Positions 1 to 13,199 of a stretch of DNA of 64,000 nucleotides are shown in pieces. The DNA is taken from positions 62,001 to 126,000 of the forward strand of contig CAJNAR010000163.1 in the NCBI GenBank assembly GCA_905220665.1. Reading direction: 5' to 3'. This DNA comes from Albugo candida. Taxonomy: Eukaryota; Oomycota; Peronosporomycetes; Albuginales; Albuginaceae. The notes below the pieces were generated by a model. That model was not told where the DNA came from. It worked only from the letters and a program-made list of their open reading frames with translations, and did not search any database. The number at the start of each line of letters is the position of its first letter. Within the stretch, counting starts at the first letter, position 1. Made by a program: the position numbers and the translations under genes.

Positions 1-438
1 AACAAAACAAATTTACTTAACATTACCAGCCGCCAGTCTCATTGTACAAGCAGCGAGTACATGTCCCTTCCCTGACGATCAAGATGCTATCTGCAAGTCA
101 CGGGAATGCGGTCTTCTCTTATAAAGACCAATGTTTGTTACTAGGTGCAGCGTTGGCGGAAATACTCTCACGGACTTCAACTTCCGTATCGACCCAAACT
201 TCGCTTTAAGTGATCCATGCGACACCTGGATGTTCAATTCAAGCGAGAGGAGGTGGTAGCTTCCCGAAAAATCAAAGAATTGTCTAGTTTCTCCATACTA
301 GAAAACGAAGGGGATCCCGAATGGCGCCTGAAAATGGATGTTATTTTTAACGGAAACACACGTCAAGAAGGTCACTTGACTTTTCGCTTTGACAAATCCG
401 GAGTCGGCGTCCCTCCTACGTATTTGTTTCTTAAATAA
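1..438 (+). CDS. Possible 3' part of a secreted cysteine-containing protein gene (5' end outside window)
   Basis: The frame entering at position 2 reads a hydrophobic stretch ending in ASLIVQAAS, followed by TCPFPDDQDAICKSREC, which resembles the end of a signal peptide and a cysteine-containing mature start. It hits a stop near 125. A second frame (about 153-280) continues with further cysteines (CSVGGN, DPCDTW). A third frame ends at 438 after a stretch reading LENEGDPEWRLKMDV. These pieces can be linked by very short introns (for example gtggtagc..gtctag near 281-322), but the first junction does not resolve cleanly, so the gene may be broken. No family is recognised. It could equally be an effector pseudogene. 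Confidence 0.35.
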
Positions 439-3400
439 TTTTCAAATAGAAGCTGCAAAAAAATAATTTAAAAAAAAAAAAAAATCAGGAATATTATGGA
501 CACGTATTTTTGACCGAAGGGGAAGAACATTTTTTCACTTTTATTTTTCAAAAGGGGGCTAGCTTTATTCTTAAATAAATATTTACTTCCCAGATAACCA
601 TAATGATCCCATCAAAAATTCATTGGAATGGCAAATAGGACTGGATGTGATACAAGCCCTGAACCTTGTACTCCAAAAGACAAAACAAAATGAGAAAATC
701 AGTTACGAGATTAGAATTTTGCAGACCTGGTAGAGAGTTAAGTAAGCACGGCCTACTTCGCGGCTGTCTTTTCTCAAAAGTACTATCGTCAGAGCATTTG
801 AATAAAATCCCTCATACGCTTCTTAAGAATTAAAAACTTCCGCTTCTGCCGTCTTTCCCTGAGGCTTACACTTTCGTAGACCGTGTAAGATACTATTTTC
901 GAATTCAGACTTGGCTATGCACGATAGATGAATCTAGCAAAGTATCCGTTGTTCTTTTTTGAGTATTAAAGCATAAGCCTGATCTTGAACTTAGTATGTT
1001 CCCAAGCAGCGTTTATCGTGTCATAGCCGAAGTGAAACTTGCTGCGAAGGATGTAATAAGGATGGCGTGATGCTGTGGTCCATGCTGTACAAATAATTCC
1101 ACTAGCCATATCAAATACTATGGGTATACTGCTTTCTTGACACCAGCTGAACCCGATAACTTTATCCATTGGTAGGCTACCGCCTGTCAAGTTACTACAC
1201 GAAGAGCTACATGTCCACATCAGAACCATTGAAACTCATAAATACGCTCAAATTGCCACCCCCCGTATAGACTATTCTGTTTTGGCAAAACCCATGCAAC
1301 AGAAGAAAATCCAAAATTGGGAGCGGAGCACATAGTCTGTGAGTTGAAAGCAGTATTTACGTTTCCCGCAGGACGAACGGGTCGACAATGTTCGAGCCTG
1401 TACAGAGACATTGTGCTGTTATGAAATCCATGCCAAGATAACGCGACTTTAACGTTGCTATGTTGAGCAAGATGAGAAACTTGTAAAGGTCAGAAGAGTC
1501 CTATTTCTAACGGCTGCTACCACCATTCGGTTGTATGGTTCGTGAACTGATCTGGGTTGAGCTTTGCTCTCATGAGAAGCCGACCACTTCTCGTAACAAA
1601 ACGTAGAAGTCAAAGACGCGACAATAGGATGCGTCTTGACATAAGGCTAGCATTTTGCGTGATTATTCCTAATATCGATAATGAATAAGTCCGAAAATAA
1701 TAGCGAAGTCTCGCAAATCCGTGTGATCATTCAAACTAGTAGCAGGCGGTCCAGCATGAGTAATATGACCGGGAAAATGTATACATGCATTGACTAGAGG
1801 AGCTTTTTAATATTGACGCTAAGGGAAATGAACGATTTCTCCATCTGGGGCAAGAGGCATGTGGATGAGATCAAAACATGAGGCAAGCATGTTCGGAAAA
1901 CTAAACCTGTGACATCTACAAAAGAGTTGAGCACCGCATCAGAAAATATCAGACACATTGATTAACACTCACAGCAGAGATAGATGGGGATAAATGTATA
2001 CGACCGAAGGACATCAAGACCACTTGCAAATAAACGATACGCGGCATTCGCATCGGCTAATGTGGACTGAATCACTTATTTTTCGCCCGTAGTCCAGCCC
2101 CACTAGAAAGCATGATCGACATTTCCCTAAAATGAAGTCGGGATGGCTACAGCATCGACGATAGATTCACTGATGCGTGAGAGTGAGCGAAACACTTGTA
2201 GTAAAAAGTAGAAACGATCATATTTGCTGCATTGGACGATGTAGATATAGTCGTCACTCGACGCAATGTTTTGCGTATGGACATTTCCCTCCATCTGGCA
2301 CCTTGGTAAGCGCATCAAGCTCTTGATGTCTACATGGGCAACCTTGGGAGGGCAACCTGACGCCCGCACGTTACATCATACTCTCAAACGCTTGTGAACT
2401 GCGATAGGATTACTTTGTAGCGTATCGAACACTGCAGAGCATGAATATATTTGTGATTTCGTATGCATAATTACTCAGGATAGTAGTTTTCTCCCCACTC
2501 CGATCAATTCCATTTGCCTGCTTTTACTTTTTTTTCCACAGCAATTGTAACTGAGCCAAAGCGTAACTTTTATCAAATCATCCACTCTAAGGATAAGGGA
2601 CGCCATCAAGCGCGTATCTAAAAATACAGCCATGTGATCGTCGTTGACTTTTACCCGATGCAAAATGATAATTTGAAAAGAAGAAAGCCTCGTCGATCTT
2701 ATTCTCACCACTTCATAAGACTGCGGAAGGATCATCCAAAACGGGTCAATTAGCATAATCACGTCACACTTTTGAAAAAATTGCTTCCATTTTGTTAGTC
2801 ACAACAAAAGGCTACCACGTAGATTGGAGCACTTGAAGGAATGAGCAACTTGTCTGCAGATCAAAACTGCCTGGCTCTATAATATAGTGACACAAATGAA
2901 TAGAGACGGGATGGATTCCGCTTTGCACCAAAGAAAAGTAGTAATGGAGGTGCACTTTCCACTTAGCGTCCAATCGATGAGATTGCTCGGTATCGCTGTA
3001 ATACAATTGCATTTCCGTACTGGTCATTCCTTAGGAGAGATCGATGGCCGTCATTATGCCTTGTTTCTTGAGCCATATCCGTACGGGATCTTTTGATGAC
3101 TTTGAAGGGGGCCCGGAACTTTTTATTCAATAGGCAGGTAACGCATGCCAAAATTCTTTGCATTCAGAATACTATTGCAGACGCTCGCAATAGAAGATCC
3201 AACGAGAAAACAATCAAAACCAAATATAGCCACTACACATGTTACCTAAACAGAAAGTTTGATTCCGATTTCGCGACAATTCATATAGAAGTCGTAGGGA
3301 AAGTTATACGTGGCAACAAATACCTACATCTGACGATGGCATTTCAAAAGTTGCACTCTAGCGTAGGACTATTGACTTTGCCTGAGTCATAGATGGAATA

Positions 3401-4874
3401 TGTCGCTAAGCAGGAATCAAATTCTTGTACCATATTTCCAATTCTCTCGTTACGATGGGTTATGTAAAAGTCTACATTCCAACCTATTTGGAGCTGAAAG
3501 CGAATGATAATTGGAGAAAACGTCTACTAACGCTTTGGGCATGGTTTAAGACCCAAGTGATCAGTCTACGATAAAAAAGCTATTTGATAATGGCCATGAC
3601 ATAAAACCTTCCCAGAGACTGAGAGATAATCACCAAAGAAATCTACAGCAATGGCAATGTCTGACGTGAACGCGTTCGGAACACAAGTCGTGATCACTAT
3701 ATTACCAGAAGTCTCCCAGAGCATCTCGTACACCTATGTAGCATGTCGCTGGCGTACTATTGGATGTCATTTTGCCCATTTCGTATTGGACTCAGTAGCA
3801 TGCTTTGATCAATCAGTGCTCATGAAGCGCCGTCCCAATGCCTTTTGTCGACAGGATGCATTGCCAGTGTTACCTTTGGAATACTCTCCTCATCCCCAAA
3901 TTGCGATAGGAATATAATTAAAGTATGAGGCATTTTCTTACGCCACAATCCATTGTGTTTCTATTAGACACCTCCATAAAAAAACAAAGCTCAAATCAGA
4001 ATCTGCTTTCCGTCGACATGATCAAGGACAGATAACGCTTCACCAACACTGCACTTCAAAGTTACTTTATCAGTCGATGTATCGCTTTTACGCAACCCTT
4101 TCAGTGATTTCCTGTGACATTCGCCGAAGAGAAAACTGCGTATTGAGGGCGGAAGAATGTCTTGAACCAATCTTCGGGATACGCTCCAAAGAAAGACCAG
4201 GTTCCTCTTATTCTGACAAGAAGCATTACGACTAAAGTTGATTTGAGTTATCGGAAACTGCAGGATATGCCAGCATTCGAGTTAAATAAAAGATGGTCGG
4301 AGGCCTTTCAATACTCAAACTCTTGCCGATGATCCACTCCCAAGACGCGAGAGCTAAATTGTACAACGTGTACTTTAGTACCGTGAGTCCTGCAAATGTA
4401 GTGCTAGTTCATCAGAATAAACAGTGCAACCTTACGTCGCTCATGATGGACAGAAACCTTTTATCGGCTTTCGAGTATTCAGCATGACCGCAGGTAAAAT
4501 CTCCATGCCATTCTTGTATTGTCTTGGGACTATGTTAAAATACGAAATGGATACTCAGTGTACAACAACTGAGCACATGGGATGGGAGTGCACCGCTATC
4601 AGTCATCGATTTGGCTGACGTTCATTCCGCCCGTCGTAAATTTGATACTAAAAAACGTCAATATTATCGTTTACGTTGTTCTGCTGCTTGCTACTGAAAT
4701 TTTGAGCCGGAAATGGAAATTGAATGTAACCCAAACAACGAAACGAATCTCACTGGGTCCAAACCTTTACCATTCATTGGAAAAGTCGACATTCAATTCA
4801 ATGTTTAAGAAAGCCTGCATGAAATGCGTGAGGAATTAATAAATTCGAGTTTTAAAGGCCATCTCATCATCATC
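439..4874. other. Gene-poor stretch, nothing supportable
   Basis: An A-rich run near 467-484 follows the preceding gene fragment. Several open frames of 60-99 codons occur here, but none has a signal peptide, recognisable motif, splice partner or repeat elsewhere in the window. I see no gene, RNA or intact mobile element. Confidence 0.5.
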
Positions 4875-6720
4875 ATGTCCAATGAAGCGAACTTCGTGAT
4901 CAGCTTAGCCCGAAAAGGAGATAGCGAGTAAGTATACAATCTCACTCCAATTTGACACAATCGTCTCTTTAGACCAGGAGACTCTGAGAAGCTCTTCTGT
5001 GCACTGAATCAATACTGAGATGCTTGTGGAAGATTTAGAATGGACGCGAAAGTATATATTGCCTCAGATAGAGGTAAAGGAAATGGCCAGTGAAGCGGAA
5101 AAGCTGTTGTGTTTTGAGTAGTAAACAAAATGACTTCTAAAATACGACAAGGAGTGAACTGACAGTACAACAAGTAACGAGGATGATGTGTCACCTCTCA
5201 CTTGAGATATAAGAAAGCAGCAAACTTCGAATGCTGCAGCGATGAAGCTGACTTCCTCTCACGAATGAGTAACGGCGCAGTGAATCCTTCTCTCGCAGAT
5301 ACCTGAACGTAATTACAATGATGTCGGACTCAGTGATTATAGCAACTCCTTCAGATCCATCGATGCTGTCTAATGGCACGAAAACAAATAAAGGAGAAGC
5401 TTCATCGCCAGGAAGAAAAGGCCTACAAAGTGCAGATGATCATGGGAACACAGCCATGGGATTGTCAAGGCCTTCGTAAATCCTCACATTATGCTAAATC
5501 AACATCTATTAGAGGAGATACAGGCTAGCACTTGATCCTTTGACTTCCTCAATGCTTGATTAGTCTGAATTGCACAGCACGAAAAGTAACATTCTCTGCT
5601 GCACTTTTCTTTTGTTGTTTTTTGGTCATATCAAACTGGTACGTTATCTTCATTAAATCGAGAAAGCCACTTGTGGTAGTCTACCGATCACGCTGCTTAT
5701 CCTCAGTACATTGGTATTTTGCTCCCGACGCCATCATACAAACTTTCCAGTAAATGATCTGACGCACTTGAAGAGAGGGCTCTGACTCGAAACCTTGCAA
5801 TTGGTATCGGACACATCATTCTTAGCGTAACAACTCGCTTCTAGCAAAGCGTCAGAATCTAACGGTAATGCGATATGCATTTTTGCTCTAGCTTCTTTTG
5901 CCACTTGAGTAGTCGTTATTGATACTTGAGCCATACATTTCTTCACATGAAGCCCTACAGGCCGATATCTATATCGATCTTCTATCATACGGTGCTTGGG
6001 TCCATGGTTTCGCAGTAGAGAAAGGGACTTGTGTTCCTAAAACGGTATCAAAGTCGATGGAAGAAAATGATAAGAGGTTGAATAGAAATGACAGTATTGA
6101 TGATTCGAAAACACTATGCACATCACATAGCAATCAAATGGTCCTATACACTCATTACACACAAGTGCGCTGTAAGAGTTGAAGCTCTGCAGTCCTGCCA
6201 TCTGAAGTCTTTATATCAGCGCCGTGAATTGTTCTGACTGGATAGTTGGGCTATTATCACGACCACGAACTCCATTATTCGGAGTCGTCTCAGAAAGTCA
6301 GCCATTGTCAAATTGAATGCATCATAATCTTTGTAGGTCACACAGAGAACACTACCGCTGTTTTAACCTGTTTCTGATGCTTCAGTCGATACTCAACTCA
6401 TTTGAAGCGTGTTCTTGCGACATGGAAGAAGAAAATCGCAGTACAAGCAGACATATCAAGTACGATATGGAGAAAGGTCTGTTACATGCAATTACCTAGG
6501 AAATAGGCTGATGCCAATTAGATCGGAGAAAAGGGGCTGTAGGTCAGATTGAAGCATTTGGAACATGGAGGTTTCACTACAACACGAGAACACTGGCTTA
6601 GTCATGGAATGGTAGAAGAAGACGCCATGATTTATCATATAATCAGCCAAAATTTACTTTGAAGTGTGCTAGATCCATAGGTCCCGATCATACTACGAGT
6701 AAAGCACGTAAGTCGTTCAA
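4875..6720 (+). pseudogene. Decayed block A with ankyrin-like traces
   Basis: An ATG at 4875 opens a plausible first exon (MSNEANFVISLARKGDSE) that runs into a good donor (gtaagtat at 4928) with an acceptor-like ctttag near 4973; the frame then stops. Around 5424-5465 a frame reads LQSADDHGNTAMGL, close to the ADDHGNTALHLA core of an ankyrin repeat. From about 6090 the DNA resembles block B at about 12.30 kb (both contain acactttgcaca- or acactatgcacatcacatagcaat-like sequence), and similarity returns at about 6.43 and 6.55 kb. Many stops and indels interrupt every frame. Best read as a dead ankyrin-type gene with a dead paralogue in block B. The family assignment rests on short motifs only. 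Confidence 0.4.
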
Positions 6721-9700
6721 CCCTCAGGGACATCAATGGCTGATGTCGAAAGTCAAGTTTCTGCGTATTTGAAATCACGAGGAGACACGATTTGGGGTTT
6801 AAGCGCAAACGCATCGTCTTTATGAATATTTCGAACCACCAAGCTTGTTGATTAGCAGTTCACTGTGAATAGCGTGGAAGGCTGAGTCGTTTCGACAATT
6901 TCACAAAGAAAAAGTCTCGTCTATCCAGACTCAAGTAGCTCTCAAATGACATGCAGTTGCTGGATGTCCTCCCTGCAAGTGAAGCGCTCAACCAGCTTCG
7001 CTTTGTAATCTTTTGCGAAAATAAGAAAGTCTTTTGAGGGTCTTGACGCAGCCTATGCTCCGTAGGATACTCTGATCAATCACATTGAGTCGAAGGAAAA
7101 CATTCTTCTCGATCCGTTTGGGGGTATGATACATCGTCATCGTAACCTTGGAAAGTTTCCTCAGGCATAATCCTTGAACAGCACTCTTGGGCAGTTACCA
7201 TAAGTCCCTCCTGTCTTTCAATGTCATCTACACAGTGAGCACGATAGGATACCATGAGACTGTGATAAAAGCAATTATTTCCTTGATTTCACCACCACAT
7301 TTGACTCCATTAGAGACAATTGAAAGCAATTGCTAATCGATATGTATATTTTGAAGCATCCCTATTAAATCCCCGCTATGGCGTTGGTTAAAGATTGAGT
7401 GGAAGCGGCTTTCTATATTACCGATGATAGAATCAGCTTATGACAATGTTATCGCTACTAGTCTGTTCAAATACCTGACGACAATATCCGATCCAGTCTC
7501 ATCTTGTAGTTGGGCGTTCTCTTCGAGACGCGCAAGTTATGAATGAGAATTTTTTAAGTATGCATTGGAAATCCGGTGGTCGCTAAGTTTCCGGCCCACA
7601 CAAAGAATCCAACTTATGATCTCCGATCGCAGAGTCAGAAGTGCAGTGTCAAGTGAGATTTTCGAATTAGGCGGGGTGTTTCACTCCACTTCAGTTCATT
7701 CATTTGACAAGGGGTGTCTGTTCCCGTTTTAAGTGCTGATCGTTACACTCGAGCATCAATGGGGAATCTGCCGTCAACCTGTCAAATAAGTTGCGTTCGA
7801 AGCGGTGGCTATAACTCCATACAGATTTGCTGACGAGATGAAAATCAGGCACTGGATCTCAACATTAATCATCAGTTATAGTACCGACAACATGAAGTAG
7901 AGCCCAACTAGGCTTTGCGAGCGCTGACTCCCTTACGCTGTTGTAGTTTTTTGTGTGCTCATATTTATATTGATCTGATAGATTGTATCCTTGACTATAG
8001 TTTGTTAGGAAGCTCCATTTTTGTGTGGGCTCTATGTGAACATTAATAGTCGTAAGTCTTTGTCGAGGGCTGCTGAGAGGACGGTAGATTTCGACCTCGG
8101 TAGACCGAAAGCATCATGCGCGTCGCAGTATCATGGCATGTTGATCTTTGCTGTTGTCGGCTGCAGGTGGCGAAAGTCGACCGAGATGCTTCCTCCTGTA
8201 TCTGGAAAAGGTGCGTCGTAGTCGTGTCGTTCCGCATTGCTTACATTCGATGGGGATATCAACTGCAAAGATCAAATCACGTCATAGGCGGAGACGGTAT
8301 TTAGCGGCCTTATCTTTCGCTTTGCAAGGAGTGAAATAGGTGGCATATTTGTATGGCTGAAGGCGAAGTTAGCGTGATAAACCATCCGTGGGTCTATACC
8401 GTCAGAACTGTGTTACGAGAGTTTTTTAGCCGCTTGTGCAAGGAGAAAAACACCTTATTACTTTCATACAATTGATATGACTATTTCTTTCGTAGCGCGT
8501 GTGATACCGAGTAGGGTTGTCAGCGTAGAGGCTTGATAAGCTAGGTGATGCAGTGATGACCCCATGATTGAGTTGTTCACACATACTTTGTGTTTCCTGC
8601 TCCACATGACGTGCTCACATGTCGTATTGGGTGCGACCACGAGATGAGTTTGAGAAGCGGGACTAAACGCGTTTTCAATTTGATTTCTTGAGATTTGTTT
8701 GGGACACGTCCATCCTAATCACCGACCGGACTATGGTGCTTGTGAAGGTCTCGATCTCTTACATACATGACAAAACCGACTTTTTCAGCCTATAAGATTT
8801 CTACCGGATGTTTTGCAGGAACAACTGTCGACGAAATCGCTAAATTGATACATAGGTACAGGAGACAACTGCCACTGTACGTGAGAAAAAAAAGAAAGCC
8901 ATTTCTATCTGAGTAGAAGCTCGACTTATTGCTCAGTGCGGTAGATTCTCTTTGTGGGGAAAAATTCTGGCCGTAGAAATGAAGTTACTACCTCTTTGTG
9001 TGATTTGATGTGTAGGCCCTATTAGATTCCTTCGTGAAAGCCGGTGTAGCAAGGGTATTGACTTTTCAACATGCCGAGCAGTATCGCCATCATTCAAGAT
9101 GATTTTCGTTGATGGCAACATCAACACGAGATTTGTGATTGATTTTTCCACATATCTTATTCGCTCTCGGGAAATTGTCCTAAAAAGGCTTCACTTCACT
9201 ATACGATTGTCCGTACGCTACCGAGTTTCGTAAGCAGTGATTATTTCCTATGTAGTGTTTTTTGTCGTGAATGGCGTGCTTGTGGCGAAAACACCACGAT
9301 TGCAACAATTTGTATGGACCGCTCGGGTGATTCAATGGCCCAAGTCAGCAGTCAATGGATACCTCCCATCTGCTGTGTACTTAAAATCAACTATTCGGTC
9401 AGGTGCTGCATTTTCGACAGGCAAGAAATGTTCGATTCGAAGGACGTTATCCATGAGTCAGAAGAGAAAGATCCTCTCTCATCCCACTCAAGTACGAACG
9501 AGATGGCGAAAGAGATGAACGGTTGAATCCAAAAGTTCACAGATCGATCGCATTAGTTTTCGTCGATGTGTAAGTACTTCCATTAGTGTATGTACGTCGA
9601 TTGGAGCGTTTCAACAAAATTGGTGCTTTAAACAAAAAAAACTTGTTTGCGCGAGGAGGTCGATGCATATCACATCAGTCACCCAACTAATACTCAACGT

Positions 9701-10512
9701 AGAGAAGAAGCTTATGTATCACTGCTAAAATTTGACCTAAACTATCATGGACGTGCAGCTAAGGATCAAGGAGAATGTTGCAATGATGGGCTGCATGATG
9801 TCACTCTGTTGTGACGAGGATAAAGTCCTCTCCGGGCTTGTGGCATCGCAGCCTGCAAAGCTGTATTTTGAGCGGTGCAATCAGTCCAGCAATTTATTGA
9901 GCGCGACAACGATCAGTGATGATATTATGTACACTTGAGATTGTGTTGCAGCCCATATAAGCAGGTTATCGTGTTCTGGATCGACTAGTAAGCGAAATTG
10001 TGTGATGATTTTGTTTTCAAGTACGACAACCGCAAGAGCAACCAGGATTTAGCTTAAACGGGGCCGATATAAATCGCTTAGTGTGAGATAAACTACTCTG
10101 GGATGAGAGTGCTCAAAAAAAAGAAACCCTTCGAATCATTTTCGAAATCGATTCGAAATGTGTACTGTATATCTATCATAAGAATGCATAAAGTTAAAGA
10201 CTGAACACCACAAGTTAAGATGTGCCTAATGCACATACAGTGTTAACTCTGCGATTTGACGCTTTATACCACAGATAGGTATCATGCTATGCAAGGTCGA
10301 ACAAGACCGAATTCTCAGGATAAAAAATTTGTACAATTAGAAGCCATACTACCCTCCATTTTACCCTGAGAAAAAAATATGGAAGTCCTGTAGAGGATGG
10401 TGACATTCTCAGTCGCTTAGGTACAATTTTAACGGAAGACTTTGTTGGGTGACTCTATTCTCACTCGATTTCCACTCATTTTCAAATTGTCAACCTGATA
10501 CCAGCAAAGCCA
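6721..10512. other. Gene-poor stretch, possible small relic near 9.2-9.5 kb
   Basis: No supportable gene. Overlapping short open frames at 8.02-8.34 kb run in several frames at once and look random. At about 9.42-9.45 kb the DNA around caagaaatgttcgattcgaa resembles gaaatgttcgactctgaa near 12.60 kb in block B, so another fragment of the same decayed repeat may lie here. Nothing else is recognised. Confidence 0.35.
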
Positions 10513-10915
10513 ATGTTGTTGTACTCGGCTATACTACTGCTTGCTGGTGCAGCTCTAGGCAAGGAATTGAGATTCAGTTATCTCAAACACAACGAGACAA
10601 AGAATTATGGATCCACTTCACTACCGACCGGAGGCAATGTCGACATGTTGGCCTCTCAGCGTTCACTTGCTGGCAATAAATACTCTGAACCAACCCCGCA
10701 GAGTCGAGAAATCGAATCCTTAATTAAATAGTAGTACGACAAAAATGAAGGAAACGGATGGGAGCTAATTCTCTATTTGTAGTCCGGATGACGCTTTCAG
10801 TATCGTGACAAGAGATGGAGCTAAGTACAAACTGAGGTTTCTTGGCAAAAATAGTGAAGGAAATGTGATCTCACTTTTTTTGGCACAGTCGTCTTCTCGT
10901 ACAAGGAGACATTGA
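10513..10915 (+). CDS. Small secreted protein, two exons, possibly frameshifted at its 3' end
   Basis: Exon 1 (10513-10730) begins MLLYSAILLLAGAALG, a clear signal peptide with a likely cleavage after ALG. The intron 10731-10782 (52 bp, gtagta..tttgtag) matches the length of introns in the housekeeping genes of this window, and phase 2 joins correctly to exon 2 (10783-10915), which reads PDDAFSIVTRDGAKYKLRF and then LGKNSEGNVISLFL. The frame stops at 10913-10915. Just past a run of seven T the next frame stays coding-like (DIEKIRSVLFQYQG), so a one-base change in the T run may have broken the gene, or a further splice is missing. No family is recognised; it is a candidate secreted effector. 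Confidence 0.5.
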
Positions 10916-11371
10916 GAAAATTCGCAGCGTGCTCTTTCAGTACCAAGGTGCTCACAGACGAGTTGATAAGAACCTTCAGATACCCACACTCTTGAAGTAA
11001 ACAGAAAGCAAAGAAATTAGGGAAAGGAGGAATGACGTTTCTTGAGTAGGGAATACGAGAACCTGAAAAAGGAGCGAAGAATAAAATTAATGCGGACGTA
11101 GTAGGCGAGCCCAATGCAATCACAGTCAACATTAAGGTGGATAACGCAATCGAAGTGCACTTGAATAAGGAGACGGATACAATCACAGTAGACACGAAAG
11201 CGGGTGATTCGTTGACGATGAGGTAAAAGAAAATGAGTACATCTCAAAACTGTGAGTCTTATTTTTCTTTCGCAAATCTAAGCACGATTTTGAGGTCAAA
11301 TTACCCGACGGACCAATCCTGCAGTTTAGGAAAAGCAATACAGCAAATTGCGAGCACGTAAACCTGATCTA
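10916..11371 (+). pseudogene. Coding-like continuation of the 10.5-kb secreted gene
   Basis: A frame through about 10907-10999 reads KIRSVLFQYQGAHRRV and then IPTLLK. A separate frame ending at 11226 reads EPNAITVNIKVDNAIEVHL and then TDTITVDTKAGDSLTM, a run of alternating hydrophobic and polar residues typical of beta strands. A short frame near 11291-11371 (FEVKLPDGPILQFRKS) follows a possible intron. No complete exon chain could be built, so this may be a decayed 3' half of the upstream gene or several true exons I could not join. Confidence 0.3.
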
Positions 11372-12120
11372 AATCTCATTCTTCAAAGGCTTAAATGGTC
11401 GGAATTCAAAACAGCGTCGGGAATATCAATCAAACGCAGGTAATCACGGAAGAAACTAGGAAACGGAATATGATCTCTCTGAAGTAAAGTAGAAAAGACG
11501 TTTAAGCTGGCATTAGAAGATCTATTGTTCAGAGCAAGGTATATCAGAGAAAAAAAAGATGAGAGGATACAGCTCATTTTCTATCCCACATGACCTACGA
11601 CGTAGGAACATTGAAAATGAACACATAGTGCGAATTCCTGATCTACTCCGGGATGCATACGAAAGGATTCAATCTAACCCTCCAATCATGCCTTTTCTTG
11701 TGGGAACACGCGTGGAAAATGCATCATCTTCAGGAGGAACTGGTCAACCAGTTGTGAAAAGCCATGTGGGAACATCTCTCCGCAAAGTATAGCTCTCCAG
11801 ATCTTCTCACATGGAGCGTCATCGGAAGTTGATCAAAATGAGAAGCAACGGCGGCACTCAGAGGAAGAGATACGGAGGCTGAGATAAGTTGCGGATAGCT
11901 AACTTTAAGAGTATTTATCGCACATTAATGAAGATACTTTCTCGGCTTTTGTTTTGTCGCATCTATGGAGCAGGTAACGCCCTCAAATCGAGGGAGCCGC
12001 CTGTGATACTTTACTGATCAAGCTAGTTGATTTCGATAGAATACTTCTTTTGCCTGACGTCATTGCACAGAACTCTCCATCGGTGACAAGATTCACCAGA
12101 CACACTATTTTAGCTCTGCC
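11372..12120. other. Unassigned stretch with one short open frame
   Basis: An open frame 11559-11792 (MRGYSSFSIPHDLRRR.., 77 codons) ends within low-similarity sequence. It has no signal peptide, known motif or good splice partner. It might be a 3' exon of the decayed gene upstream, but I cannot support that. Confidence 0.3.
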
Positions 12121-12950
12121 AAGACGTCAAACTCGGATGTGATGTACTATCCAATTAGAGTGCTTCCTTGCGTATCGTAATTGCGATAGTAATCGGTATA
12201 CCGACGACGAGGAGCCGAAACTTAGGATCCCACTAATAACATATCTGACGACAGAGGGCTTCGTTGTCGGAAAAACTCCGTTGGACGTCGCTGAAGCGAT
12301 TAAAAAATACGTTATCGTCGAGTCAGAAACACTTTGCACAGCACATAGCAATATGCGGGGCTATACACTAACTTACCGTCGACATAAATGCACTGTGGCA
12401 ACTCAATCGAGCTATGCAGTCTTGCAGTATTGTGTTTTATATCAGGGTCAAGTTGACGTTCTACTGTCAGGATCATTCATTGTTTGGTTTGTGACCCACG
12501 TGGTTATCGCGACCTCCTTCCAGAATCGACTACGGCATATGAGTCGTTTTCAAATTGTCTGAACATACGGAAACTGGTCATCTCTGTCTCACGCTGAAGG
12601 AAATGTTCGACTCTGAAGAGTGTGGTGGCGATATGGCACAAGCGAAACGGCAGTACAAGCAGACACATTTTGGCGACAAGAAGACGATATGCATTGATTT
12701 CTCCCACGATCAGTTGGTCACTTCTTCATCGAGAAAGAAGCTCGCACACATTACATTCAAAACGCGGAATTAAAGGTCTTTTGATTGCGTGAAAGCATTT
12801 GGGAAGCATGAAGACCTCACGAGAACTTTGGCTTCGCGACAAATTATCGGAAAACCGGTTCATTCTCATTCGGAACCGTGTGTCACCGCTAATGAAGTGT
12901 ATCGATAAAGAGTATTTTCCACTGAGATTAATCGATCTCGTCGTCACTTT
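12121..12950 (+). pseudogene. Decayed block B, paralogous to block A, ankyrin-like
   Basis: At 12269-12301 the frame reads GKTPLDVAEAI, a good match to the GxTPLDVA core of ankyrin repeats, followed by KKYVIVESETLCTAHSN. The DNA from about 12300 to 12830 has counterparts in block A at about 6.09-6.59 kb (shared caatcacatagcaat-like, cagtacaagcagacacat-like and gaagcatttgg-like stretches). Frames are interrupted. The last part (12809-12965) is open for about 50 codons (KTSRELWLRDKLSENRF). It looks like a second dead copy of an ankyrin-type gene. Confidence 0.4.
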
Positions 12951-13199
12951 CCATTACAACAAATGACAAGTCACACAATGCGTCATGAAGCTAGTTGCGC
13001 TGTTTGTGTGTCAGCTGGGTGTCTGGTCGACTACAATAAAGCTTACAATGGCTTGGAGGAAGCTGATATTAGACAACCCAACATACCACCATTCTTCAAT
13101 GCATCGATAGAATTAGGCAAATACTAGGACACTCAGCGCTTCAGCCAAAATTAGAGTCCAATGGAATGCGTACATAAGACAAAGCCAAACCTTAGATAC
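12951..13199. other. Junction before the tandem array; weak signal-peptide-like ORF
   Basis: A 41-codon frame at 12985-13110 starts MKLVALFVCQLGVWS, which resembles a signal peptide, but nothing downstream supports a mature protein or a spliced continuation. Treat as unproven. Confidence 0.2.

Noticed and set aside
8021..8339. Four overlapping ORFs of about 60 codons
   Set aside because: They overlap in different frames and both strands with no motif or splice support.
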